Shown here: positions 9,379 to 17,597 of the stretch, piece by piece
How the letters are laid out: every line of letters begins with the position of its first letter
Position numbering within the stretch: position 1 is the stretch's first letter
Source: JAFGXF01 sp963732595
Lineage (GTDB): Bacteria; Chloroflexota; Anaerolineae; Anaerolineales; Anaerolineaceae
NCBI GenBank assembly: GCA_963732595.1
Contig: CAVSZZ010000002.1
Span: 1,054,001 to 1,118,000, forward strand
Reading direction: 5' to 3'
Length of the DNA stretch: 64,000 bases
Notes under the pieces: generated by a model
The model's input: only the letters and a program-made list of their open reading frames with translations
The model's database searches: none
Told to the model about the DNA's origin: nothing
Made by a program: the position numbers and the translations under genes

Positions 9379-10419
9379 TTACGTTTTACCGCGCATACGG
9401 GGATCCAATACATCCCGTAAGGCATCGCCAACCAAATTCCAACCCATCACAAATAGTACCAGGGTGAAACCGGGCCAAACAACAATATACCAATAATTGT
9501 TCAGGCTGGTGATCCAATTGCGGGCAAAACTGAGGACCTGACCCCAATCCGCATAACCGATCTCTGTGCCGATCCCGAGGAAGGAAAGGGCTGCAAAACT
9601 GAGCACCACATCACCGATACCGAGGGATGCCAGCACCAGAGTGGGGAAAATGGCGTTTGGCAGGATATGCCGGAATAGGATGCGGCTATCGCGCACGCCC
9701 ACCACACGGGCAGCCAATGTGTAATCTCTTTCCTTGATGGACAGGATATCTCCCCGAATAATACGGGAGTACCCCATCCAGCCGAAAGAGATCAAGGCCA
9801 GGGTGGCAGGCAATAAACTCCTTCCCAGAACCGGTGTCAGAACGGCGGCCATGATCAATGCCATCATAATGAACGGAATGGTCATGAAAATATCAACGAT
9901 ACGCATGATGATATTATCCACCATACCCCCATAGAAAGCGGAGATCGAGCCGACGATGATACCGATTAAGAAGGTAGAGATGACTACCATCAAACCGGTG
10001 CGAAAAGCCGTCCTGGTTCCCCAGATGATACCGTAGAAAATGTCATACTGACCCTGAGCGGTTCCCAGTAGATGCACCCACTCAGTCTTGCCGGTCAGAG
10101 CTGTATACCAGAAAGGGATATCTGGGACGTTTTTATTCCACTCAGATCCCATAGCCTGGGGCTCTCCGCTGAAGCCATCGCGTGGTATTTTATATGGATC
10201 ATTACCAACTTGCGGGGCAATAACCGGCGCGAATACGGCGATCAGGACGAACAGACCAATCAGGATGAAACCCATAATGGATGCCGGGGTCTTCAATAAA
10301 CCTTTGACGATGCGATAATTTTCAGGTCCGAGAACACGCTCGAGCCAGGTTATTTTACGTTCCGGCAATATGTCCTTTAAAAGACTGTTATCAAACGTAG
10401 GGGTAGAGAGGGTTGCCAT
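9379..10419 (-). CDS. Peptide ABC transporter permease (DppC/OppC type)
   Basis: Inner-membrane permease of the peptide importer. The N-terminus has the cytoplasmic OppC_N region and a first helix (IMGFILIGLFVLIAVFAPVI), then an extracytoplasmic segment, then five more helices. The EAA coupling motif that docks onto the ATPase reads AARVVGVRDSRILFRHILPN. The 346 residues are slightly long because of an insert around 80-120. It begins 10 bases after the DppB-type gene ends, so the two are co-transcribed. Confidence 0.93.
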   Translation of the reverse strand: MATLSTPTFDNSLLKDILPERKITWLERVLGPENYRIVKGLLKTPASIMGFILIGLFVLIAVFAPVIAPQVGNDPYKIPRDGFSGEPQAMGSEWNKNVPDIPFWYTALTGKTEWVHLLGTAQGQYDIFYGIIWGTRTAFRTGLMVVISTFLIGIIVGSISAFYGGMVDNIIMRIVDIFMTIPFIMMALIMAAVLTPVLGRSLLPATLALISFGWMGYSRIIRGDILSIKERDYTLAARVVGVRDSRILFRHILPNAIFPTLVLASLGIGDVVLSFAALSFLGIGTEIGYADWGQVLSFARNWITSLNNYWYIVVWPGFTLVLFVMGWNLVGDALRDVLDPRMRGKT

Positions 10420-10429
10420 TGGTTACTCC

Positions 10430-11494
10430 TTAACTGATCCGCACGCGGGGATCGATAAACGCATATAAAACATCAACAATCAAGTTGGAAATAATCAATA
10501 TAGCGCCATTAAAGATGGCAAAACCAAGCACGGTGACCACGTCCAGTTGCTGCGCGGCTGTTGCTGCCGCCTGCCCGATACCGGGATAATTGAAGACGGT
10601 TTCGGTGATCACCACACCACCCAATAGACCAACCACACTGAAGCCGGCCAAGGTGATGACTGGGATCATGGCGTTAGGTTGTGCGTGCTTATGGATGACA
10701 TCGCTTTCCTTAACGCCCTTGGCTCGAGCGGTAACAACATAATCCATACGCAGGGTTTCGAGCATCGAAGACCGTGTAACGCGGACAAAGGTTGCCCACG
10801 TGATGTAGGAGAGGGTCAAGATGGGCAGGATCATATGCCGCAGGGCATCCCAGAAGACATCCAGTCGGCCATTCAGCAGTGCATCGATCGTAAGAAGTTT
10901 TGTGTACGAGTGGAACTCACCGGAAAAGACAAGTTGGTTTACCCAATCGGACATTTTTCCTGGTGAAAACCAATGAAGCTGTGCATAAAAAAGCATCAGG
11001 ACCAATAAACCAAACACAAAGGTTGGAAAGGACGTGCCAATAATACTGAAGATGCGAGCAGCTTGATCGATGAAACCATTTTGATGCACGGCGGCTTGCA
11101 CCCCAAGCCAGATACCGACAGATAACATTGGGAAGATGGTCCAAAGGGCCAGGTCAACAGTGTTGGGAAAACGATCCTTGATCATATCGATCACAGGTTG
11201 AGAACCTGTACGGGAATAACCAAAATCGCCATACAGGATGCCACCGTGGCGTTCACCGGTTGCGGGATCCTTGGTACCGGTTAACCAGCGCCAGTACTGT
11301 ACATAAAAAGGCTGGTCAAATCCGTATCTTTTAATAATTCCAGAAATTTGATTTTCATTCTTTGGAAAATCCCTGACGTACAGAGCCGATCGTTCCACCG
11401 GACCCAGGAACTGAAGCATTCCAAAAATGATCATGGTAACGCCAAATAATAGAACGGGAACCAGGAGCAAACGGCGGATGATGTAATTGATCAT
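10430..11494 (-). CDS. Peptide ABC transporter permease (DppB/OppB type)
   Basis: Partner permease with the classical N-terminus MINYIIRRLLLVPVLLFGVT, six predicted helices and the EAA motif ARAKGVKESDVIHKHAQPN. The 354 residues exceed the usual ~310 because of an insert after helix 1 that mentions a conserved YGFDQPFYVQYWRWL periplasmic segment. It lies 117 bases downstream of the binding-protein gene on the same strand, separated by a strong hairpin. Confidence 0.93.
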   Translation of the reverse strand: MINYIIRRLLLVPVLLFGVTMIIFGMLQFLGPVERSALYVRDFPKNENQISGIIKRYGFDQPFYVQYWRWLTGTKDPATGERHGGILYGDFGYSRTGSQPVIDMIKDRFPNTVDLALWTIFPMLSVGIWLGVQAAVHQNGFIDQAARIFSIIGTSFPTFVFGLLVLMLFYAQLHWFSPGKMSDWVNQLVFSGEFHSYTKLLTIDALLNGRLDVFWDALRHMILPILTLSYITWATFVRVTRSSMLETLRMDYVVTARAKGVKESDVIHKHAQPNAMIPVITLAGFSVVGLLGGVVITETVFNYPGIGQAAATAAQQLDVVTVLGFAIFNGAILIISNLIVDVLYAFIDPRVRIS

Positions 11495-11557
11495 AAGGAC
11501 ACCTTCAACACAAATCTAATTTTTATAGCATTACTTTCGATCACTAGCCTTGAGGTA

Positions 11558-11584
11558 TGCGGGAGCCGGATACCGGCTCCCGCA
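11558..11584 (-). promoter_or_regulatory. Intergenic mRNA hairpin between binding-protein and permease genes
   Basis: Perfect 12-bp inverted repeat (TGCGGGAGCCGG / CCGGCTCCCGCA) with a 3-base loop. No T-tract follows on the minus strand, so it is more likely a stabiliser of the upstream binding-protein message or a partial attenuator than a full terminator. The GGGAGCC core recurs in the hairpin after the second binding-protein gene (15110-15138). Confidence 0.65.
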
Positions 11585-11610
11585 TAATTTAGCACTTTAT
11601 TTGCAGGAAC

Positions 11611-13617
11611 CTACTCAATCAAGAAGTTGAATAGGATCACATCCTGCTGCAGACCGGGGCGTCCGAAATACAGGCGCAGCGGTTTGTCATTGGTGGTGGA
11701 GCAGATCTCGAAGCGATCGATACCAAGCTTGCCAGTGTCAACACTGCAGACCGGCTGGGCAGCTTTGTAGCTGTTACTGGCTTCGTCGTATACAACGATC
11801 TCACCAACATATGGATCGACCTGGGCCCGGTATTCGGTGCCCACGTCGATGGTGTCAGCTTCACCAGCCTGGAGCATTGCGAAGCGGGTGCCGAACTCGG
11901 GGACGATCTGGATCACGATACGATCGAGTTTGGCGGGCTCGCCCCAGTAACCATCGAACTTGGCCATCACGATTTCCTGACCCTGGGTCCAGTGATCGAG
12001 CTTGAACGCACCAGTGCCATTGGCAATCGCGGTGAAGGGATCATCAGCGGAGGTCATGCCGTAGGTATTCTGCCATGTATCGCAGGTACCATCCCAGCCA
12101 CCATTCTCGATGACCCATTCCTTGTCCATGATGGAACCCCAACCATTGGCAATAGTCGCCAAGAATGGGCCCCAAGCCTGGGCAAGGGTCATGGTCACGG
12201 TGCCGGCGGCATCGTCAGCCACGATGGCAGCCTGAACCTTTTCGCAGGCGGCCTTGAGGACAGCGGGATCATTGGCTAACAATGCTTCGCGGTCATCCGC
12301 AGAGGCAAAGTCATCTACTAAACCGGTGATGTCATCAACACCAACACCGAAGAAAGGCTCGGCCAGCAGCCATTGCGGGGAGGAATAACCACCCTGCAGC
12401 AAACCACGCTGGAAGGAATAAGCCACATCGGAAGCGGAGAGATCACCACCCTCATGGAATTTCACACCCTGGCGGATGTTGAAAGTCCAGACGGTGCCAT
12501 CATCGGAAGTGGTCCAGGATTCGGCCAGCTGGGGCACGAATTTATCGGTAGCAGCGCCATCGTAGAAGACCAGCGTCTGGTAGATGTTCTGGATTACTTC
12601 ACCACTGGCAGTGTCATATGACAGGGCAGGATCGAAGGTATCAGCATCACCAATGGTGACATCCACGAAGGTCATGGGATCCTTGCCGCCACTCTTGGAG
12701 ATGGTCGGATAGTAGGTGCCGGAGAAAATGGGGTTGGAGATACGACCAGCGACCCACTTCTGCTCGTAACCATGGGAAGTGGCCAGCACAACCGGAACAC
12801 CAACAGCCTGATCGTAATACAGGGCGTTGAATTCCTGGTAGACTGCATGGCGGGCTGCCGGGTCGATCAGGGCAACGCCTTCATCCAAAAGTGCCTTGAA
12901 TTGAGCCCGCAGATCCTCGGGGAGGTTCTGGCGGCCACCGTATGTACCGGTGGTGTAGGGCTGATACCAGTTATGGGCATCATGGATATCTTCCAACCAG
13001 CCACCCGTCATGATCGGGATTTTGTGGGCGCGCTGAGCGGCCAGGTAGGAAGGCCACGGCAGACCAAGAACTTCGACGGAGAATTTTTCATTAACTTCGG
13101 CGAGGTTAGCCTGCAGGATCTCAGAATAGATCTGGCGGGTGGTGTTACCGGTGTTGTAGAGCATCTGAATACGGAAACCCATCTCCCAGACATCATCGGG
13201 ATCTTCACCGGCAGGAACGCCATCTTTGTCGACGTCAGCCAGCTTGAATTCCTCTGCGGACTTCTCCAAATCCATGGTGTAGTAGGATGCCTCTGGATCG
13301 TAGCCGGGCATGCCGGGCAAAGAGAGGACCTTGGATTGGATGGCTTCGCCTTCAAAGACCTCATTCACGACAGTGTCCCAATCAAAGGCATAGGCAAACG
13401 CCCGACGGATATGGACATCATCGAAGAAGGTCGGCGGAACGCCATTACCATCGAGTTTATTGGACCCGAGGTATGGGTTCATGACAACTTCTACTTCTTC
13501 TGGCGCGGTTGTTTCTTCCACAACCGGGGCCTCTGTGGTTGCTGTCTGTTGCTGGCATGCAGTCAATAGAAGACTGAAGACCATCAAAACAGCAAGTAAA
13601 ACATAAAACTTACGCAT
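11611..13617 (-). CDS. Peptide-binding lipoprotein, family 5, circularly permuted (copy 1)
   Basis: Extracytoplasmic solute-binding lipoprotein. The start at 13617 (MRKFYVLL) is chosen because AAGGAGAAGAG lies 5 bases before it. Signal peptide with lipobox LLTAC (Cys21) and an E/T/P-rich linker to residue 45. The segment with HIRRAFAYAFDW (69-80), which lies in the second half of ordinary SBP_bac_5 proteins, comes first. The canonical N-terminal lobe, TIGDADTFDPALSYDTASGE and FVPQLAESW, only starts near 321. The C-terminus ends ILFNFLIE, which would join smoothly to NPYLGSNKLDGNG at residue 47. The protein therefore reads as a circular permutation of the fold. At 668 residues it is longer than most family members. 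First gene before the DppB/DppC-type permeases; closely similar to the gene at 15163-17160. Confidence 0.9.
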   Translation of the reverse strand: MRKFYVLLAVLMVFSLLLTACQQQTATTEAPVVEETTAPEEVEVVMNPYLGSNKLDGNGVPPTFFDDVHIRRAFAYAFDWDTVVNEVFEGEAIQSKVLSLPGMPGYDPEASYYTMDLEKSAEEFKLADVDKDGVPAGEDPDDVWEMGFRIQMLYNTGNTTRQIYSEILQANLAEVNEKFSVEVLGLPWPSYLAAQRAHKIPIMTGGWLEDIHDAHNWYQPYTTGTYGGRQNLPEDLRAQFKALLDEGVALIDPAARHAVYQEFNALYYDQAVGVPVVLATSHGYEQKWVAGRISNPIFSGTYYPTISKSGGKDPMTFVDVTIGDADTFDPALSYDTASGEVIQNIYQTLVFYDGAATDKFVPQLAESWTTSDDGTVWTFNIRQGVKFHEGGDLSASDVAYSFQRGLLQGGYSSPQWLLAEPFFGVGVDDITGLVDDFASADDREALLANDPAVLKAACEKVQAAIVADDAAGTVTMTLAQAWGPFLATIANGWGSIMDKEWVIENGGWDGTCDTWQNTYGMTSADDPFTAIANGTGAFKLDHWTQGQEIVMAKFDGYWGEPAKLDRIVIQIVPEFGTRFAMLQAGEADTIDVGTEYRAQVDPYVGEIVVYDEASNSYKAAQPVCSVDTGKLGIDRFEICSTTNDKPLRLYFGRPGLQQDVILFNFLIE

Positions 13618-13743
13618 TGTCTCTTCTCCTTTTATTTTTTTGTGTTCCAAAGATCGAACAGATTACTTGAGACTATCTGAATCATACTAATGTGATGACC
13701 ACCTCCTCGGGATGAAATCACTTGCTCTTTATCAATAAATGAT

Positions 13744-13801
13744 AAAAACAGAAGAAAGAAAGGCACCATCGAGGCGGGATAAAGGCACGAGTCCCGATGG
13801 T
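13744..13801 (-). terminator. Possible terminator in the leader region before binding-protein copy 1
   Basis: The 395-base gap between the membrane-protein stop (14012) and the binding-protein start (13617) holds no convincing gene. On the minus strand an imperfect hairpin (ACCATC...GATGGT with inner CGGGA/TCCCG, 13765-13801) is followed by the T-rich run TTTCTTTCTTCTGTTTTT. It could terminate readthrough or act in attenuation. The leader after it shares TCTCAAGYAAT and GGAGG-containing stretches with the leader of copy 2. Confidence 0.4.
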
Positions 13802-14011
13802 AGTTGTTTGGTATGGATTGTTGAAAATATGGAACCTGGGAGAGAGCGGGTTCGTTCATTCGCGAGCGGCAAAAACCCCGCCAGTGACCATTGGAAATAT
13901 TGGTCTTTGGGTTGATTATGTTTCGATTTTCTTGCTTTAATCGAACCATCAATCATTACGCCATCCTCATTATAAATAGCATTAACACCGTCTCCGGTAA
14001 AATCACGCACG

Positions 14012-14959
14012 TTAGTATAACATAAATCGATATCTAGTATAAATAGGCCGTTGAACCATATCCAGGACCGGCGCGACTCCCATCGGGCCGGACAGCGATA
14101 CCATCGAGCGGGCAATATTTAGAAAGCGAGTGCCGGGTGTGTTTAAAGCTGGCTTGCAGTAGGTCACCTGGTTATAAATAGCTGTACACCGGACCCAAAT
14201 CCCACTGAAATCAACCAGCACATCAACTTGACCAATGGACTCATCAAAGTTACTCATGATTACGCGACGGTCCAGGGGCAAGTAATCCTTGATCGTGTTG
14301 GTGGCGCCCAAATGCATAGAGCGGGCTACATCTCCAGGAACTTCCTGACCGATGTTCTCCATGGCGAACTGGAGGAGATTGTCAACGGCCAGAACAGGCT
14401 CCCGGATTTGTTGGTTTAACATGGAATCGCCGGTTTTGCCAACCAGCGCGAAACCGAAGAAACACAGCAGCAGAGGCACCAGAACTGCGAAGGATCCGGA
14501 TGAGAACAGCGCCTGCTCAACTAGGTTGATCTCCAATAATCCACAAATCAAAGCGACAATGACTATTGCGCCAAAACTGAACCAGGCATTTTGATTGAGT
14601 GAGTCGTAGAAAGGATATTTTAGATAGGCACCCAGATCTGAATCGAGCAATCGAATGAAGATAGGAGAAATCTTCAGGGGAATCCAAATGATCAGGCGTG
14701 AGAAGAAAATAGCCAACGCAACCCACAGAGCCAATGCCAATAAGTGGCTTTCAAAGCGGATCGTCAGCCATCCTACCAACCCCCCACTGAGCAAGCAGAC
14801 GATGAGTCCGGGCAGAAATTTCACCCATGGTAATGCACCATGAGAGCTGGCCAGTAGAACAGCATCGACCCCCCAGGCAAAGATAGAGAAGGCGAGGCCG
14901 GCAACCATGCCGTAGAGCAAGCCAACGAACTTTTTGCTGCGCAATAAAGAGTTATCCAT
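14012..14959 (-). CDS. Membrane protein of unknown function
   Basis: I do not recognise the family. 315 residues: about five or six hydrophobic helices fill residues 10-180 (for example FVGLLYGMVAGLAFSIFAWG and FLPGLIVCLLSGGLVGWL), followed by a ~130-residue soluble C-terminal part. That part contains the phrases DYLPLDRRVIMSNFDESIGQ and VLVDFSGIWVRC, which look like a small beta-rich domain. It sits between the two permuted binding-protein genes on the same strand, and its upstream promoter resembles the one before copy 2, so it may be co-regulated with peptide uptake. A role as a membrane sensor or accessory is only a guess. Confidence 0.6.
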   Translation of the reverse strand: MDNSLLRSKKFVGLLYGMVAGLAFSIFAWGVDAVLLASSHGALPWVKFLPGLIVCLLSGGLVGWLTIRFESHLLALALWVALAIFFSRLIIWIPLKISPIFIRLLDSDLGAYLKYPFYDSLNQNAWFSFGAIVIVALICGLLEINLVEQALFSSGSFAVLVPLLLCFFGFALVGKTGDSMLNQQIREPVLAVDNLLQFAMENIGQEVPGDVARSMHLGATNTIKDYLPLDRRVIMSNFDESIGQVDVLVDFSGIWVRCTAIYNQVTYCKPALNTPGTRFLNIARSMVSLSGPMGVAPVLDMVQRPIYTRYRFMLY

Positions 14960-15025
14960 GTGTATCCGATTCCAAATAACGCATAATGCCTACCTTTTTG
15001 AGATAGGATAATCTTCTGCAGGTTA

Positions 15026-15053
15026 AAAATACCCTAATGTACACAAAAGTCAA
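15026..15053 (-). promoter_or_regulatory. Promoter for the membrane-protein gene
   Basis: On the minus strand, -35 TTGACT (15053-15048), 16-base spacer and -10 TATTTT (15031-15026), about 65 bases before the start at 14959. The same arrangement (-35 TTCAAT, 16 bases, GGTATTTTTAAC) occurs at 17412-17385. In both places the -35 is embedded in a copy of the 21-base repeat. Confidence 0.55.
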
Positions 15054-15070
15054 TCCTACTGCAGGACTGT
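15050..15070. repeat. Isolated copy of a 21-base promoter repeat
   Basis: TCAATCCTACTGCAGGACTG-T matches the consensus TCAATCCYRCTGCAGYAYTG of three tandem copies at 17409-17496. It overlaps the -35 box of the minus-strand promoter, the position expected for a regulator-binding site. Confidence 0.5.
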
Positions 15071-15109
15071 CTTATTGTTACCTCAGGTATACAAAGAGGA
15101 ACAGTAGTG

Positions 15110-15138
15110 CACGTGGGAGCCTTTTCGGCTCCCACGTG
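15110..15138 (-). promoter_or_regulatory. mRNA hairpin after binding-protein copy 2
   Basis: Perfect 12-bp inverted repeat CACGTGGGAGCC / GGCTCCCACGTG with loop TTTTC, 25 bases past the stop of copy 2. It shares the GGGAGCC core and the position with the hairpin at 11558-11584. There is no clear T-tract, so it may be a stabiliser or a factor-independent terminator of modest strength. Confidence 0.6.
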
Positions 15139-15162
15139 AATTTATTATTCGATTGTTCGTAT

Positions 15163-17160
15163 CTATTGAATTGACAGGTTGAACAGGACAACATCCTGAT
15201 TAATTCCAGGACGACCAAAGTACAGTGTCAACGGTTTATCGACCGGAGTGGTGCAGATCTCGAAGCGTTCGATGCCGAGCATATCCGTATCCACATTACA
15301 GACCGGTTGTGGATCTTTATAACCATTGTTCTCTGGGTTATAGAGTCTGATCTCACCGACGAGCGGATCGATCTGGGCGCGAAATTCGGCGGGAACATCA
15401 ATCCAGTCAGCCTCACCAGCCTGAAGCATCGAAAAGCGGGTGCCAAATTCGGTAATGATCAGGATCACGACACGATCAAGAATAGCGGGTTCATCCCAAT
15501 AGCCATCGAATTTGGTGAGGACGATTTCCTGACCTTGTGTCCAGTGATCCAATTTGAATGCCCCGGTACCATTGGCAATGGTAGTGAACGGGTTTTCTGC
15601 GGCGGTCATGGCATAATAATTCTGCCAGGTATCGCAGGTGCCATCCCAGCCGCCGTTCTCGATGACCCATTCCTTGTCCATGATAGAGCCCCAGGTATTG
15701 GCGATGGTCGCCAGGAAAGGACCCCAAGCTTGGGCAAGGGTCATGGTCACAGTACCAGCGGTGTCGTCAGCGACAATGGCTTCCTGGACTTTTTCACAGG
15801 CAGCCTTTAGGACTGCGGGATCATTGGCGAGCAGAGTTTCTCGGTCATCGGCGGATGCACCTTCGTCCACTATCATGGTAATGTCATCGTTGCCCACGCC
15901 AAGGAAAGGCTCGGCTAAAAGTGCCTGTGGAGAGATATAGCCACCTTGCAGCAAACCACGCTGAAAGGTATAGGCCACATCAGTTGGTGTCAGGTCACCA
16001 CCCGCATGGAACTTCACACCCTGGCGGATGTTGAATGTCCAGACAGTACCATCGTCTGATACTGTCCAGGTTTCTGCCAGTTGCGGTACAAACTTGTCAG
16101 TAGCCTCACCATCATAGAAAACCAGTGTCTCGTATATGTTCTGAACAATTTCACCACTGGCTGTATCATAAAGCAATGCTGGATCGAAGGTATCAGAATC
16201 GCCTGTGGTTGCTTGTACCAGAGTAGTTGGATCATTTGCTTCCGCCGTCTTAGAAATGGTTCGATAATAGTCGCCTGCAAAAATGGGATTCATTAGACGA
16301 CCTTCAACCCATTTCTGTTCATACCCATGTGAAGTTGCATACACGGCTGGAAAACCAACTACGAGATCGAAATAAAGCTGATTGAAGCGCTTATAGACTT
16401 CGTGGCGTGCCGCAGGGTCAACTATTGAAATGCCTTCATTGAGCATATCTCTGAATTGGGCTGTTACATCCTCTGGGAATCCTTGGCGGGAACCAATGCT
16501 CCCGACAGTGTAGGGTTGATACCAGTTGTGGGGATCATGAATATCCTCCTGCCATCCGGCTGTCATAATAGGGATCCTGTGAGCACGTTGGGCAGCCAGG
16601 TAGGAAGGCCATGGCAGACCAAGAATTTCAACAGAGAACTTTTCATTAACCAGAGATAGACTCTCTTGTAGGATCTCCCCATAGGTTTGGCGGGTTGTGT
16701 TTCCGGCGTTGTAGAGCATCTGAAGGCGGAAACCCATTTCCCAGATATCATCCGGATCCTCACCGGCTGGGATGCCGTCTTTGTCGACATCAGCAAGTTT
16801 GAATTCCTCAGCCGACTTTTCCAGATCATAGTAATAGAAGGAAGCATTAGGATCGAACCCCGGCATGCCGGGAAGAGGAAGAACTTTGGACTGAATGGCT
16901 TCCCCATTGAACAACTGATCCACGACAGCATCCCAGTCAAAAGCATAAGCAAAACCTTTGCGTACATGGACGTCCTCGAAGAAGGTTTTGGGAACACCAT
17001 TGCCATCCAATTTATTGGATCCAAGGTATGGATTCAAGACGACATCTTCGACCTCACCAGGCTCCACAACCGGGGTATCTGTTGCTACCTGTTGGCCGCA
17101 GGCTGTCAGGATCATTGTGATGACCACAAACACAGCGATCAAACCATATAACTTACGCAT
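15163..17160 (-). CDS. Peptide-binding lipoprotein, family 5, circularly permuted (copy 2)
   Basis: Paralogue of the 11611-13617 gene, closely similar along its whole length and with the same domain order. The start at 17160 (MRKLYGLI) is chosen for the AGGAGAAGTAACG ribosome site in front of it. Lipobox ILTAC puts the lipid on Cys21. The normally internal segment HVRKGFAYAFDWDAVV comes within the first 85 residues, while the canonical N-terminal lobe (DTFDPALLYDTASGE, then FVPQLAETWTVSDDG) begins in the middle and the protein ends VVLFNLSIQ. Length 665. It stands alone with its own hairpin and an upstream region with three 21-base repeats. A different ligand from copy 1 is plausible, since residues differ through both lobes. 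Confidence 0.9.
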   Translation of the reverse strand: MRKLYGLIAVFVVITMILTACGQQVATDTPVVEPGEVEDVVLNPYLGSNKLDGNGVPKTFFEDVHVRKGFAYAFDWDAVVDQLFNGEAIQSKVLPLPGMPGFDPNASFYYYDLEKSAEEFKLADVDKDGIPAGEDPDDIWEMGFRLQMLYNAGNTTRQTYGEILQESLSLVNEKFSVEILGLPWPSYLAAQRAHRIPIMTAGWQEDIHDPHNWYQPYTVGSIGSRQGFPEDVTAQFRDMLNEGISIVDPAARHEVYKRFNQLYFDLVVGFPAVYATSHGYEQKWVEGRLMNPIFAGDYYRTISKTAEANDPTTLVQATTGDSDTFDPALLYDTASGEIVQNIYETLVFYDGEATDKFVPQLAETWTVSDDGTVWTFNIRQGVKFHAGGDLTPTDVAYTFQRGLLQGGYISPQALLAEPFLGVGNDDITMIVDEGASADDRETLLANDPAVLKAACEKVQEAIVADDTAGTVTMTLAQAWGPFLATIANTWGSIMDKEWVIENGGWDGTCDTWQNYYAMTAAENPFTTIANGTGAFKLDHWTQGQEIVLTKFDGYWDEPAILDRVVILIITEFGTRFSMLQAGEADWIDVPAEFRAQIDPLVGEIRLYNPENNGYKDPQPVCNVDTDMLGIERFEICTTPVDKPLTLYFGRPGINQDVVLFNLSIQ

Positions 17161-17384
17161 CGTTACTTCTCCTGATAAATAAATTTTTGTCTTGCATATA
17201 TATTGCTTGAGATTGCCTGTCACTATCTGAGATAACATCGCCTCCTTTCCAGGTGGTATAAGAATCTGCAATTATTAGCTGGCTGTTGAAATAACTAATA
17301 TGCAGGAGGGGTAACCCAGTAATTTATTCTCGGAAATTATCGATGCGCATCGAACCGTCCTAATAAAAAATTGTTTCTAAGTTA

Positions 17385-17412
17385 AAAATACCTTATTGTT
17401 TATTTGATTGAA
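17385..17412 (-). promoter_or_regulatory. Probable promoter for binding-protein copy 2
   Basis: Minus-strand -35 TTCAAT (17412-17407), 16-base spacer and -10 TATTTT (17390-17385), sharing the GGTATTTTTAAC context with the promoter at 15026-15053. The transcript leader would be about 220 bases long and contains a 14-bp palindrome, TCGATGCGCATCGA, at 17340-17353. Confidence 0.45.
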
Positions 17413-17496
17413 TCCTGCTATAGCACTGTATGTTGATGAGATTCAATCCCGCTGCAGTATTGCTTATTAGCGAAATCAATCCCACTCAAGTATTGC
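17409..17496. repeat. Three tandem 21-base repeats with 33-34-base spacing
   Basis: Copies start at 17409, 17443 and 17476: TGAATCCTGCTATAGCACTG, TCAATCCCGCTGCAGTATTG and TCAATCCCACTCAAGTATTG. A spacing of 33-34 bases (about three helical turns) places them on one DNA face. They sit between the divergent promoters of binding-protein copy 2 and the canonical binding protein, where a shared regulator could bind. The 17160-17598 gap contains no other gene. Confidence 0.6.
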
Positions 17497-17514
17497 CCCC
17501 ATCTAATTGTTCTT

Positions 17515-17544
17515 TTCATTTATATGATTAATCTACAATATAAT
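17515..17544 (+). promoter_or_regulatory. Possible promoter for the canonical binding protein
   Basis: Exact -10 TATAAT (17539-17544) with a weak -35 TTCATT (17515-17520) 18 bases before it, about 54 bases upstream of the start at 17598. The poor -35 suggests activator dependence. Confidence 0.4.
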
Positions 17545-17597
17545 TAGTGAGATTAATTCATGTAAGTTTCTCAAGATTCATATTTGGTGTATATTGC

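Noticed and set aside
12772..13569. 265-codon open frame on the plus strand opposite binding-protein copy 1
   Set aside because: It lies wholly antisense to a well-supported gene, has no ribosome site or recognisable domain, and similar mirrored frames occur opposite the paralogue, as expected from codon bias.
13680..13930. Possible T-box or other riboswitch in the leader of binding-protein copy 1
   Set aside because: A hairpin with a T-rich tail is present, but I could not find the conserved T-box antiterminator sequence or a specifier loop, so only a possible terminator was listed.
13632..14115. Minus-strand frames of 106 and 127 codons in the gap before binding-protein copy 1
   Set aside because: They run through the leader and into the end of the membrane-protein gene, overlap each other in different frames, and show no family signature or ribosome site.
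11611..17160. Mis-assembly as cause of the permuted binding proteins
   Set aside because: Two paralogues with clearly diverged DNA have the same permuted order, with intact signal peptides, matching ribosome sites and no leftover fragments at the seams. A single join error could not produce both.
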